From TMED14 sp003507115 (GTDB taxonomy: Bacteria; Bacteroidota; Bacteroidia; Flavobacteriales; Schleiferiaceae): a stretch of DNA of 64,000 bases. The notes under the pieces were generated by a model. It was not told where the DNA came from. It was given only the letters and a program-made list of their open reading frames with translations, and made no database searches. The stretch is from assembly GCA_943787925.1 (NCBI GenBank), contig CALSOH010000003.1:209809-273808 (forward strand), read 5' to 3'. The translations under genes were made by a program, and so were the position numbers. Below, piece by piece: positions 52,676-60,404 of the stretch (the stretch's first letter is position 1; the number at the start of each line of letters is the position of its first letter).

Positions 52676-53041
52676 ATGGCGTCTTCCACTGCTCACCACG
52701 ATGCCCGTATAGCGCAGATGACCTTTGCATCGGTGTATCCGCATTACGTGACTAAAGTGGTCAAAAAGGGTCGAACAGAAGCCGAGCTTCGCACCGTTAT
52801 TTCATGGTTGACAGGCATGGATGATGCAGCGATTGATGCGCACTTACAAGCAAAGACGACCTTCGAAAATTTCTTTGTAGCGGCTTCACTCCACACCAAT
52901 GCATCGCAAATTAAGGGCTTGATTTGCGGCTACCGGGTGGAGGATATTGAAAATCCGCTCACCCAAAAAGTACGCTACCTCGATAAAGTAGTAGACGAGC
53001 TGGCGAAAGGGAAATCTTTGGAGAAAATTTGCCGGGAGTAG
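52676..53041 (+). CDS. DUF2200 domain protein
   Basis: 121 residues. ARIAQMTFASVYPHYVTKVV, KGRTEAELRTVISWLTG and GYRVEDIENPLTQKVRYLDK match the DUF2200 family, small helical proteins of unknown function. ATG 52676 is 2 nt after the LamG stop, suggesting one transcript; earlier codons in frame lie inside the LamG gene. Confidence 0.82.
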   Translation: MASSTAHHDARIAQMTFASVYPHYVTKVVKKGRTEAELRTVISWLTGMDDAAIDAHLQAKTTFENFFVAASLHTNASQIKGLICGYRVEDIENPLTQKVRYLDKVVDELAKGKSLEKICRE

Positions 53042-53103
53042 ACGGGGAACATTCTAGGCATTTAAGTGTTAATCATTTGTATTTCAATTGATTTAATGCT
53101 TGG

Positions 53104-53609
53104 ATGGCCATGTTAGATGCATGCTTTAGTTCTAAATTCAGATCAAAACTTGGCGCAGCTACGCTGTACTTAGCCATCGCCCTTTTTGTAGTGCATTTGG
53201 GTTTGACCGAAGTGGCCGCTTGGATGCCTGGCTGGTCCCAAATGCCCATGCTTTCCAATCCCATTAATGCCATTTACACCCCTTTCTCGGTCCTGTTGAT
53301 TTATGAAGGGTATTTCTTAGCCTACTCCCCCCTCAACAGTTGGACATCAACCACATATTCTTCGACAGCTTCTACACCTTTTTGATTATGAGCGATGTCT
53401 GCATTTTGCTGTTTTCACTCTTGTATACAGATGATTTTCCGGTTATTATTCGGAATTCCAGTTTTGTGGTTTCTACCATCCTGCTGAAGCTGTCACTAAC
53501 GGCTCAGCCCGGTATGGCTCAAATTCTCCTTGTTGTGGGGATTGGTTTTGGGGTCATGATGCTCTCGCTCTCGAACGCATTTGATCGCTTGGGGTCAAAG
53601 CCCACGTAG
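53104..53609 (+). pseudogene. membrane protein of unknown function, one frameshift
   Basis: The first half (LGAATLYLAIALFVVHLGLT ... MLSNPINAIYTPFSVLLIYE) and second half (LDINHIFFDSFYTFLIMSDV ... ILLVVGIGFGVMMLSLSNAF) lie in different frames. One additional C in the CCCCCC run near 53325 gives a single ~168-residue protein with four hydrophobic segments. I recall similar unnamed membrane proteins in Flavobacteriia but assign no function. It is probably an intact gene in the organism. Confidence 0.65.
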
Positions 53610-53657
53610 CCATTAGTACTCTTCAAGAAGCATCCCAATGCGAAGCCAATGGGGCCT

Positions 53658-54055
53658 TTAGACTTTCCGTTCCGCCCACCAAGTGTCCACGCTCCAACGA
53701 CCGGGGCCTAGCAGCAGTACCGCTAAAAGGCCAAGGCATAGAGGAGGGCGTGTTCTTTGTCGGCCAAGGGGTCTGAACCATGCGCCACAAAGGCAGCCAC
53801 CAACATGGTGAAAGCGGCGGGTGCCGCCATCCAGCGTGTTTTGAAGCCCACCAAAATGAGCGCCGGAGCAATGAGCTCCCCAAAAATGGTCAGGGCTAGG
53901 GAGACGGTTGTACCGAGGCCCAAAAAGTCCATAAACTTCACAGGTTCATCTGCCGCCAATGCGTGGCTTAGCCGTTCGTACTTCGCCCATCCATGGGGAA
54001 TCATCAAAAAGGAGGTACCTGCGCGCAGCAGAAATAGGCCCAGTGAGTGTGTCAT
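53658..54055 (-). pseudogene. DoxX-family membrane protein, one frameshift near the C-terminus
   Basis: From ATG 54055: LGLFLLRAGTSFLMIPHGWA, FMDFLGLGTTVSLALTIFGE, LILVGFKTRWMAAPAAFTML and KEHALLYALAF, a four-helix DoxX protein. The present frame hits TAG in CCTTTTAG (~53733). One more T continues as LAVLLLGPGRWSVDTWWAER, the usual DoxX ending, with a stop at 53658. DoxX proteins may handle quinones or thiol stress. A TATATTCG -7-like element ends 5 nt before the ATG. Confidence 0.8.
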
Positions 54056-54077
54056 GGGCACGAATATAGGTGACGTC

Positions 54078-54782
54078 TTAGTTGTTCGGCGCTCCGGCCG
54101 CAATCCACTTTTCCAGTTGTTGGATTTGGCAGTCCGTGAGGGCATTGCCATTGGGCGGCATCGCCGCAAAACCACTTTGGTGCTTGACTGCTCCCAGGAG
54201 GCGGTTGTTGCCCGTAGCGGCCACCACGCCGGCATGGGAATCTAGTTGGACATAGGCAGAGGCACTCGCGCCGGCATGGCAGCCCACGCAGAAATTCTGC
54301 AACATGGGTTGAATGGTGCCGCTAAACGTGTACGCCGTGGTGTCACAGCCTGATTCACAGGAGTTATTTCGCGCGCCTTGTTTTATCCAAGTTTTGATGA
54401 GTTGGATTTGGGCCGCGGTGAGGGAAGCGGGGGGAGGCGGCATGATTTTGTCGGGATCCGTTTCTATGAGGACCTCATACAACTCACTGTTGTTAGGCTG
54501 GCCGGCCTTCACATCCCCCGTATTCATGATCGTCGAGTAGGATGTTAGGACTACCCCGTCTTGGGCTGAAGCCGCATCGTGGCAGCCACTCATGGCACAA
54601 CTGGAAACAATGAGGGGAAGGACCTCCTGTTGAAAGTACACCGTATCGGGATCGCAGTTTCCTCCTAAGCCTGTGGAGTCGATGGGATTTGGATCGATGG
54701 GATTCAATGGCTCATGGGTGCAGCGGACCGTTAGGAAGAGTCCGGTGAGTAGCAGGGTGGGGAGAACCAAGAACTGGCGCAT
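54078..54782 (-). CDS. c-type cytochrome-like lipoprotein with CX4CH and CXXCH sites
   Basis: 234 residues from ATG 54782, with a lipobox (LTGLFLTVRC). Two cytochrome-like repeats follow: SSCAMSGCHDAA, a CX4CH site, and FCVGCHAGAS, a normal CXXCH site. Each is followed by a helical part with a distal Met-containing stretch (KIMPPPPASLTAAQIQLIKT; AMPPNGNALTDCQIQQLEKW). This is the layout of the di-heme domain near planctomycete-type cytochromes. It would sit at the outer membrane or periplasm and carry electrons. It lies between DoxX and an NTF2-like lipoprotein. Confidence 0.8.
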   Translation of the reverse strand: MRQFLVLPTLLLTGLFLTVRCTHEPLNPIDPNPIDSTGLGGNCDPDTVYFQQEVLPLIVSSCAMSGCHDAASAQDGVVLTSYSTIMNTGDVKAGQPNNSELYEVLIETDPDKIMPPPPASLTAAQIQLIKTWIKQGARNNSCESGCDTTAYTFSGTIQPMLQNFCVGCHAGASASAYVQLDSHAGVVAATGNNRLLGAVKHQSGFAAMPPNGNALTDCQIQQLEKWIAAGAPNN

Positions 54783-54842
54783 AGTGAGCGGGTTTACCCT
54801 GTAAAGTTCCAAAATCTATGCCGAATACCCGAATGGGCGGAG

Positions 54843-55370
54843 TCACTTTGGCAATTTAGAGCGATTCCAATGGGCGATGGTGTCAATCACGGCATCCGCC
54901 ACTTCGTTGGGCACCGCAAACGACAGCGTGTAGTGGGCAATTTTCCACGCCTGCGCGTCCCCGTCGAAGACCAAAATCCCTGTTCCTCGACATCGCCCCA
55001 TGTGCTCCGAGTCCAGCTTTTCATCCAGCCAGGCCACATCCCCACGAATTGCGACGTGGCGTTCACCCAGAACAGGAACGAAGGTCCAGGCGGAAGCACG
55101 TTGGAAAAATTTCCGGCTCCAAGCTTTGAATTCAATGGTATTCCAGCGTTCTGATTCGTCGGTTCCGATAAAAATGCTTTCGGCGCTGGCCATCGATCCG
55201 AAGTAGGTTAGGCTGTCGGCCTCGCTGGCAGCTTGGTGCCAAGCATCCATGGTGGCATGGATGGCTTCTTCACCCGGAACTACGGCGGAATCGGAGGAAG
55301 AGGGGGCTTGACACGAAGTGAAAAGGACCAAGAGGCCAAGTCCCAGCAATGGGCGAGATTTCTTATTCAT
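54843..55370 (-). CDS. NTF2/SnoaL-like lipoprotein
   Basis: 175 residues from ATG 55370. Lipobox LFTSC follows LLGLGLLVL. The mature part (AIHATMDAWHQAASEADSLT ... SESIFIGTDESERW ... GDVAWLDEKLDSEHMG ... AWKIAHYTLSFAVP) is a DUF4440/SnoaL-like barrel. A TACCTTAG -7-like element lies 4 nt before the ATG. Its divergent neighbour is tRNA-Arg(CCG), whose promoter is 6 bp away. Confidence 0.82.
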   Translation of the reverse strand: MNKKSRPLLGLGLLVLFTSCQAPSSSDSAVVPGEEAIHATMDAWHQAASEADSLTYFGSMASAESIFIGTDESERWNTIEFKAWSRKFFQRASAWTFVPVLGERHVAIRGDVAWLDEKLDSEHMGRCRGTGILVFDGDAQAWKIAHYTLSFAVPNEVADAVIDTIAHWNRSKLPK

Positions 55371-55374
55371 TTTC

Positions 55375-55382
55375 CTAAGGTA
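55375..55382 (-). promoter_or_regulatory. -7 element of the NTF2-like lipoprotein gene
   Basis: Minus-strand TACCTTAG, 4 nt before the ATG; back-to-back with the tRNA-Arg element at 55388. Confidence 0.5.
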
Positions 55383-55387
55383 AGAAC

Positions 55388-55395
55388 TACTTTTG
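55388..55395 (+). promoter_or_regulatory. -7 element of tRNA-Arg(CCG)
   Basis: TACTTTTG, exact consensus, 11 nt before the mature tRNA. Confidence 0.6.
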
Positions 55396-55406
55396 CTGCC
55401 TGGTTT

Positions 55407-55478
55407 GGCTCCGTAGTACAATGGATAGTATGTGGGTTTCCGGAGCCTAAGATGCAGGTTCGATTCCTGCCGGGGCTA
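55407..55478 (+). tRNA. tRNA-Arg (anticodon CCG)
   Basis: Acceptor GGCTCCG pairs with CGGGGCT (two wobble pairs), T arm GCAGG-TTCGATT-CCTGC, anticodon loop TTCCGGA on a TGGGT/GCCTA stem, giving CCG, reading CGG. No CCA is encoded. A terminator follows. Confidence 0.92.
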
Positions 55479-55512
55479 CAGATCAGAGGTGCGATGCATC
55501 TCTCCGGCAAGA

Positions 55513-55546
55513 CCGCCTCTTCGCGCAAGCGTCGAGGCGGTTTTTT
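55513..55546 (+). terminator. terminator of tRNA-Arg(CCG)
   Basis: 7-bp stem CCGCCTC / GAGGCGG followed by six T. Confidence 0.85.
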
Positions 55547-55585
55547 GTTGAAAACCGAGACAAAGTCCATTTTTTCAATCGGGGG

Positions 55586-55593
55586 TATCTTTG
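55586..55593 (+). promoter_or_regulatory. promoter -7 element of the sulfotransferase operon
   Basis: TATCTTTG, exact consensus, 21 nt before the ATG of the 45-residue protein. Confidence 0.6.
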
Positions 55594-55614
55594 TGGTTTA
55601 CATTTTTCTGATCC

Positions 55615-55752
55615 ATGGTTCTTTCCTTTCTATATATCGGGCCCGGCATGGGCGTAGGTACCTTAATCCTTGTTCTTCTTATTTCGGGCATCGTCCTTCT
55701 AGCCCTGGGGTATACCCTGTGGGCGCGTTTCAAGCGCATTTTTAAGAAATAA
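55615..55752 (+). CDS. 45-residue membrane protein heading the sulfotransferase operon
   Basis: MVLSFLYIGPGMGVGTLILV... is one hydrophobic helix with a YIGPGxG-type turn before it and a basic end (ARFKRIFKK), so the C-terminus should face the cytoplasm. The ATG at 55615 lies downstream of an exact -7 element, and the next gene begins 3 nt after its stop (GTG 55756), both evidence that it is translated. Small YIGPG proteins occur beside alkaline-phosphatase-like or sulfotransferase genes in other bacteria as far as I recall; no function is known to me. It might hold the next gene product in the membrane. Confidence 0.7.
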   Translation: MVLSFLYIGPGMGVGTLILVLLISGIVLLALGYTLWARFKRIFKK

Positions 55753-55755
55753 AGG

Positions 55756-57142
55756 GTGCCCGAATTCATCTCCCTCGCGGCGGCGCTCCTTTCGGGTTGG
55801 TTATTGGTTCGTCTGATCCTTTGGCGGGCCGAATGGCTTAGTGCCCTCGCGCGCTCCGCCGTCAGCGTCGTAGATGCCCTCCTGAGCCCCCTTCCAGAAG
55901 CCCAAAAACTCCCCCTCGTCGAACGCCGCAACCTCCTCCTCCTCGCGGCACTCGGGCGCTTTTTCCTGCTCATCGGGCTGGCTCTTGCATCTGGCTGGGC
56001 GGTGGTGCAAGCGGGTGACCTTTTTCCATGGGAAATCGGCCCCGTGGACTGCTTGGCCACTGGGGCCTTTTTTCCTTGGGCGCCACCCTTCCCTTCCTGC
56101 GTCGGTCCAAGCAACGAGGGCCCCTACAGCCCTACCCAGCAGGTGTTTCATCATTTGATTTTGGACCACCCCAATGTGGGACGAATGCTTTTCACGCGTG
56201 AGGTAAAACGGGTCCTTCAAGAAAAGACTGCACCCGACCAACCCTTCCTGATTGTTACCGGATTGGCCCGCGCCGGGACCACCAGTCTGCTTAACCACCT
56301 GAGTGAAACAGGTGCCTTTGCCTCCTTGAACTACCGCCACATGCCTTTTCTCATGGCGCCGGGCACATGGGCACGATGGCACAAACCGGCATCCGTCCCA
56401 ACACAAGAGCGGAGCCATGGCGACGGCATTGCGGTGAGCCTGGAGTCCAATGAAGCCCTCGAAGAGTACTTTTTCAGTGCATACGATGGCTATGTGAAGG
56501 AAGCCACGCTAAAAGAATATGCCCTCTCGGCGGAGCGTGCGACGGACTATCGGAACTATCGAGCTTTGGTCTGCGCTGCGCAAGGCGGAGGGACTGTATT
56601 TGGCCAAAAACAACAATACTCTCCTGCGCTACGCCTCGCTTTCAAAGCATTTTCCGGCCATGCGGACGGTGGTGCTCTTTCGGCAGCCCATATTCCACGC
56701 CTCCAGCCTTTTGGACATGCACGAGCATTTTACCGCGGAACAAGAGAAAGACCCCTTCTTCTTGACGTACATGAACTGGTTGGGGCATTATGAATTCGGC
56801 CAAAATGTCAAAGCCTTTACCTGGTCAGATGGAAGCGGAATGCCGGTCCATTCGCCGGTCACGCTGGACGACTGGCTCGAGCGGTGGATCGCCTACTACG
56901 AGCGTGTACTGGCACTCCGGAACGACCAAATGTTCCTGCTTTCTTACGACCGATATTGTGCCATGCCCACCGGCGTGGTGGCCACCCTGATGCAGGAAGT
57001 CGGTGCGAAAGGTATGTCCGTGGAGGCGGAATCCCATCAGAACGAGCGCCCCGCGCCTGACGGGGCTTCCGACGAAGTCTTGCGCCGTGCCCTCGCCCTC
57101 TACGACCGCTTACTCATTCACGAAATGTCCCTTGGGGCCTGA
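55756..57142 (+). pseudogene. membrane-anchored sulfotransferase, one frameshift
   Basis: GTG start with AAGGG upstream. Two N-terminal helices (ISLAAALLSGWLLVRLILW and LGRFFLLIGLALASGWAVV) precede a sulfotransferase domain: P-loop-like VTGLARAGTTSLLNHL, then KNNNTLLRYASLSKHFPAMR, TVVLFRQPIFHASSLLDMHE and YEFGQNVKAFTW. The frame changes near 56585, in CGGAGGGACTG; removing one G restores a ~460-residue protein ending at 57142. Such proteins transfer the sulfuryl group of PAPS to sugars, lipids or proteins at a membrane. It is operonic with the small protein before it and the sulfotransferase after it (15-nt gap). Confidence 0.85.
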
Positions 57143-57157
57143 CACTAATTTCGCCTT

Positions 57158-58132
57158 ATGCCCCACGCCCCCATCTTTATTCTTGGCAGCCACAAGTCTG
57201 GTACCAGCCTCTTGCGCTCCCTCTTGGATGGGCATCCAGATCTCTTCGTGATCCCCTTTGAAACGCATTTTATGGCCCTCCTGGGCCGCTGGATCACATA
57301 CAGCTACCGAAAGCAAGCGCCCGTAGACGATGCCAATTTTCTGGAAGGCTTGGTCGAAATCTTGGAATCCTATGCCCAATCGGTGGACCGTCAGGCGGAT
57401 GTGGTCTTGGGCGACCGTCTCGATATGGATGCGGTGCGCGCCTTTGTGGGGGAAATGGATGAAGCCGACGACCCCATCCAGGCCCTGACCGTTTTAAAGC
57501 AATTGCTGCCCCAAGTGGTGGAGGGATTGGATTCGGCCCAGGGGAAACGGGCTGTGGAAAAATCCGTGGAACACTTGGAAGTGGCCCTGGAATTGGCCCA
57601 AACCTTCCCCAAAGCGCAATTCATCCACATCGTTCGGAATCCCTATGCCAATATGGTGGCCTTGCGCAAATTCAAAGCCAAAGACCAAGGCTATCCGTTG
57701 ATCAACAAAGTCTATAAATCCTTGGAGTCGGGATACTATTGGCTCCAAATGAATCAAAAGCTGATCCCGCACTATAAGGTGATTCGCTATGAGGATTTGG
57801 CCCAAAATCCCGCTGTGGAGATGAAGGCCCTCGCCGAATTCCTCCAAATTTCCTTTGATGAAAGCTTGCTTGAGCCGACGCTGCTTGGAGATCCTTGGGG
57901 GGGCAACAGTGCATATGGCCAATTCAAAGCCATTTCAGCTGTACATCTGGATCGCTGGAAAGAGGAGATCACAGCACTGGAGGCCAATTTGGTGACCCAG
58001 CATTTTGGTCATGTTTTGGATCAATATGGCTATGAAAAATTGCCTTGGATGAAAGGGAAATGGAAGCCCACCAAGGGGGAGTCCCTGAAGCGCTATGTGT
58101 ACAACCGCTTATATCCGTTGTACCTCCGATAG
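57158..58132 (+). CDS. PAPS-dependent sulfotransferase
   Basis: 324 residues. The N-terminal 5'-phosphosulfate loop is LGSHKSGTSLLRSLLDGHPD; the 3'-phosphate region is FIHIVRNPYANMVALRKF, with Arg and Ser/Asn-like residues at family positions; YKVIRYEDLAQNPAVEM and the C-terminal helical end follow. There is no signal peptide, so it acts in the cytoplasm or on the inner membrane face. It completes a three-gene operon with the 45-residue protein and the membrane sulfotransferase. PAPS would come from CysC/D/N encoded at 3.4-6.1 kb. Confidence 0.92.
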   Translation: MPHAPIFILGSHKSGTSLLRSLLDGHPDLFVIPFETHFMALLGRWITYSYRKQAPVDDANFLEGLVEILESYAQSVDRQADVVLGDRLDMDAVRAFVGEMDEADDPIQALTVLKQLLPQVVEGLDSAQGKRAVEKSVEHLEVALELAQTFPKAQFIHIVRNPYANMVALRKFKAKDQGYPLINKVYKSLESGYYWLQMNQKLIPHYKVIRYEDLAQNPAVEMKALAEFLQISFDESLLEPTLLGDPWGGNSAYGQFKAISAVHLDRWKEEITALEANLVTQHFGHVLDQYGYEKLPWMKGKWKPTKGESLKRYVYNRLYPLYLR

Positions 58133-58166
58133 GGGTGCGAGTTTCGGGGCGAAATTGGATGAGGGA

Positions 58167-58182
58167 GGGGGTAAGCACCCCC
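58167..58182. terminator. possible hairpin between convergent genes
   Basis: GGGGGT-AAGC-ACCCCC forms a 6-bp hairpin downstream of both genes, but lacks a T run. Weak candidate. Confidence 0.35.
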
Positions 58183-58189
58183 GAATCGA

Positions 58190-58561
58190 CTAGTCTTTCT
58201 CTGCCAGCGCAGCCTCCAGCTCGGCGACCCGAGCGCTCAATGCGTCAACCTCTTTTTTCGCGGTGGCCAGGTCGGCTTGCAAAGTCAAGTTGGCTTCTTG
58301 GAGTTCATCTCCTCGGCGACGCTCCTTGCGCGCTTGGCTCTCAAACTTTTCGGCTTCTTTTTCGGCCGAATAAATCTCCTTTTGATCCTTGCTTTGCACT
58401 AAAAAACTATAAACGGCGTAGAGTGCGACTCCAACAATAGCGGCGATGCGCAGGCTGCTATTGAATTCTTTTAAGGGAGGGACAATGTAAGATGCGGCAA
58501 GGGCAATTAATACCACGCTGCCAAACCCTAACAGGACTCGTTCAATCGTATTTGTGTTCAT
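58190..58561 (-). CDS. small membrane protein with coiled-coil tail
   Basis: 123 residues. Two membrane helices (LLGFGSVVLIALAASYIVPP and IAAIVGVALYAVYSFLV) precede a ~65-residue coiled coil (SAEKEAEKFESQARKERRRG ... VDALSARVAELEAALAE). It has no known domain. The coiled coil could bind a partner at the membrane. It starts opposite the sugar-porter gene with the two 5' ends about 80 bp apart. Confidence 0.7.
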   Translation of the reverse strand: MNTNTIERVLLGFGSVVLIALAASYIVPPLKEFNSSLRIAAIVGVALYAVYSFLVQSKDQKEIYSAEKEAEKFESQARKERRRGDELQEANLTLQADLATAKKEVDALSARVAELEAALAEKD

Positions 58562-58643
58562 AACCTCGGGGAATTACTTCATGGAAGGTAGTAAAATTGT
58601 CAATGCGCTCTTTGTAGATTTCCCATTCTTAAACGCTTACCCT

Positions 58644-59975
58644 ATGCGCAACGTACAAAAATGGTCCTGGGTTGTCGCCGTGGCCGGATTTCTCTTCGGA
58701 TTTGACACGGTCGTGATTTCGGGGGCCAACGAGCCCATCCGTGAACTCTGGGATACCTCGGCTTTGTTCCATGGCACATTCATTATGTCCATGGCGTTGT
58801 GGGGGACTGTGTTGGGTTCTTTGTTTGGAGGCAAGCCCCTCGATACCTGGGGTCGAAAGCCCACGCTCATATGGATCGGGGTCTTGTTTACGGTTTCGGC
58901 CATCGGTTCTGGATTGGCATGGGACCCCTATTCGTTCTCCTTCTTTCGCTTTATTGGTGGCGTCGGGGTCGGTGCTTCCTCCGTGGCCGCCCCCGCCTAC
59001 ATTTCCGAAATTTCCAGCGCTTCATCCCGCGGTAGACTGGTGGCTTTGTACCAGTTCAACATTGTTTTTGGAATCTTAATCGCCTTCCTGTCCAACTACT
59101 TCTTGGCGGGAGTTGGGGGAGCTTGGGACTGGCGCCTCATGTTGGGGGTGGAAGCCATTCCGGCCATCCTCTACACGGTCATGGTTCTGACGGTCCCTGA
59201 AAGTCCACGTTGGCTCGCCGTGAAAAAGGGCGATCCGGTGGCCGCCAAGGCCGTCCTCACGCAGCTTTTTGAAACCTCTCAGGAGGCGGAGGAAACGCTG
59301 CAGGCGATCCAAGCGGACGCGAAGGCTACCTCTTCCAAGCCGGCCGTGCCCCTCTTCTCAAGAAAGTTCCGATTTCCCCTCCTGCTGGCCTTTCTACTTG
59401 CGATGTTCAACCAACTTTCGGGCATCAACTTCATCCTGTACTACGCCCCGTCCATCCTGGAAAATGCGGGTTTTGCGAGCAGTGAATCCTTGCTTTCTAG
59501 CGTGTCTTTGGGCGGAATCAACCTCCTGTTCACGTTTGTGGGCCTCTACTTCATCGATCGATTGGGTCGCAAGCAGCTGATGTACATCGGCTCCCTGGGC
59601 TATATTTTTTCCTTGTGTATGGTCGCATTTGCCTTTTACAGCGAGGCGGCCCCCATGTTCACGCTTGCGTTTATCCTCATGTTCATTGCGTCCCACGCGA
59701 TGGGCCAGGGGGCGGTTATCTGGGTGTTCATTTCCGAAATTTTCCCGAACTCTGTCCGCGGCGCGGGACAATCTTGGGGTACCGGCACGCATTGGGTTTT
59801 TGCTGCGATGATCACCCTCCTTGGACCGGTGGTTCAGGAGGCCTTTCCGGAAGGTTGGCCGATTTTTGTCTTCTTTGCGGGCTGCATGATTTTGCAGCTT
59901 GGTTTCACCCATTGGATCATGCCCGAAACCAAAGGCAAATCCCTGGAAGAACTTCAGCATGACCTAGAGCGATGA
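58644..59975 (+). CDS. sugar-porter-family MFS transporter
   Basis: 443 residues, 12 helices. GFLFGFDTVVISGANEPI, the duplicated DRxGRK motif (TWGRKPTLIWIG and IDRLGRKQLMYIG), PESPRWLAV in the central loop and PETKGKSLEEL at the end are sugar-porter signatures. It takes up a sugar with H+; the exact sugar is not clear. ATG 58644 is chosen because the first helix follows directly; a frame to 58554 would add an odd N-terminus overlapping the divergent gene. Confidence 0.9.
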   Translation: MRNVQKWSWVVAVAGFLFGFDTVVISGANEPIRELWDTSALFHGTFIMSMALWGTVLGSLFGGKPLDTWGRKPTLIWIGVLFTVSAIGSGLAWDPYSFSFFRFIGGVGVGASSVAAPAYISEISSASSRGRLVALYQFNIVFGILIAFLSNYFLAGVGGAWDWRLMLGVEAIPAILYTVMVLTVPESPRWLAVKKGDPVAAKAVLTQLFETSQEAEETLQAIQADAKATSSKPAVPLFSRKFRFPLLLAFLLAMFNQLSGINFILYYAPSILENAGFASSESLLSSVSLGGINLLFTFVGLYFIDRLGRKQLMYIGSLGYIFSLCMVAFAFYSEAAPMFTLAFILMFIASHAMGQGAVIWVFISEIFPNSVRGAGQSWGTGTHWVFAAMITLLGPVVQEAFPEGWPIFVFFAGCMILQLGFTHWIMPETKGKSLEELQHDLER

Positions 59976-60031
59976 AGCAAATCCTTTGCTTTGAGAAAGT
60001 GCTTTTTAATGGATAGCTCGTTGGCTCAATG

Positions 60032-60051
60032 GGCGGTGACGGTGCACCGCC
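60032..60051. terminator. possible hairpin between convergent genes
   Basis: GGCGGTG-ACGGTG-CACCGCC, 7-bp stem, between the sugar-porter and the small membrane protein genes. No T run; GCTAGC and TAGCTCTAG nearby recall the composite repeat but no core is present. Confidence 0.35.
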
Positions 60052-60067
60052 GGGCTAGCAAGTAGCT

Positions 60068-60379
60068 CTAGTCTTCGATTTGGGTGTCTTCGATGACTTC
60101 GGCCTCGCCGAGGTCTTCGTCCTGTTGGACCTGCCCAAACTGCTGACCCAATGCACCGAGCTTTTTGCGCAGGAATCGGCTGAAGGCCCAAAATCCCACC
60201 AAGACCAATACGTTAAAGCCCGCATAGATGTACCAAAGAGTCATAACCCAAGGCGATTGCGAACTCAATACGTAGGCAATCACTCCCGCAATGGCGATGC
60301 GCAAGGCGGTTGTGCCGATCCGGCGCGGGGTAACGAGGCGCGTTTGGCTTTTTAAATCCTGGAAGGGGGGAGGCATCAT
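60068..60379 (-). CDS. small membrane protein, unrecognised
   Basis: 103 residues. One or two hydrophobic helices (TTALRIAIAGVIAYVLS and LWYIYAGFNVLVLVGFWAFS) and an acidic tail (EDLGEAEVIEDTQIED). No family recognised. The ATG at 60379 follows a perfect -7 element TACCTTTG by 4 nt (60384-60391), so its mRNA is probably leaderless. An in-frame Met one codon later is equally possible. Confidence 0.7.
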   Translation of the reverse strand: MMPPPFQDLKSQTRLVTPRRIGTTALRIAIAGVIAYVLSSQSPWVMTLWYIYAGFNVLVLVGFWAFSRFLRKKLGALGQQFGQVQQDEDLGEAEVIEDTQIED

Positions 60380-60383
60380 GGGG

Positions 60384-60391
60384 CAAAGGTA
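60384..60391 (-). promoter_or_regulatory. promoter -7 element of the small membrane protein gene
   Basis: Minus-strand TACCTTTG followed by CCCC and then ATG: the shortest spacing seen here. Confidence 0.65.
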
Positions 60392-60404
60392 CTGCCCCAT
60401 ATCC

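Noticed and set aside
60003..60066. Fifth copy of the composite repeat
   Set aside because: Only short GCTAGC/TAGCTCTAG words and an unrelated hairpin are present; no hairpin module, core or 8-bp array.
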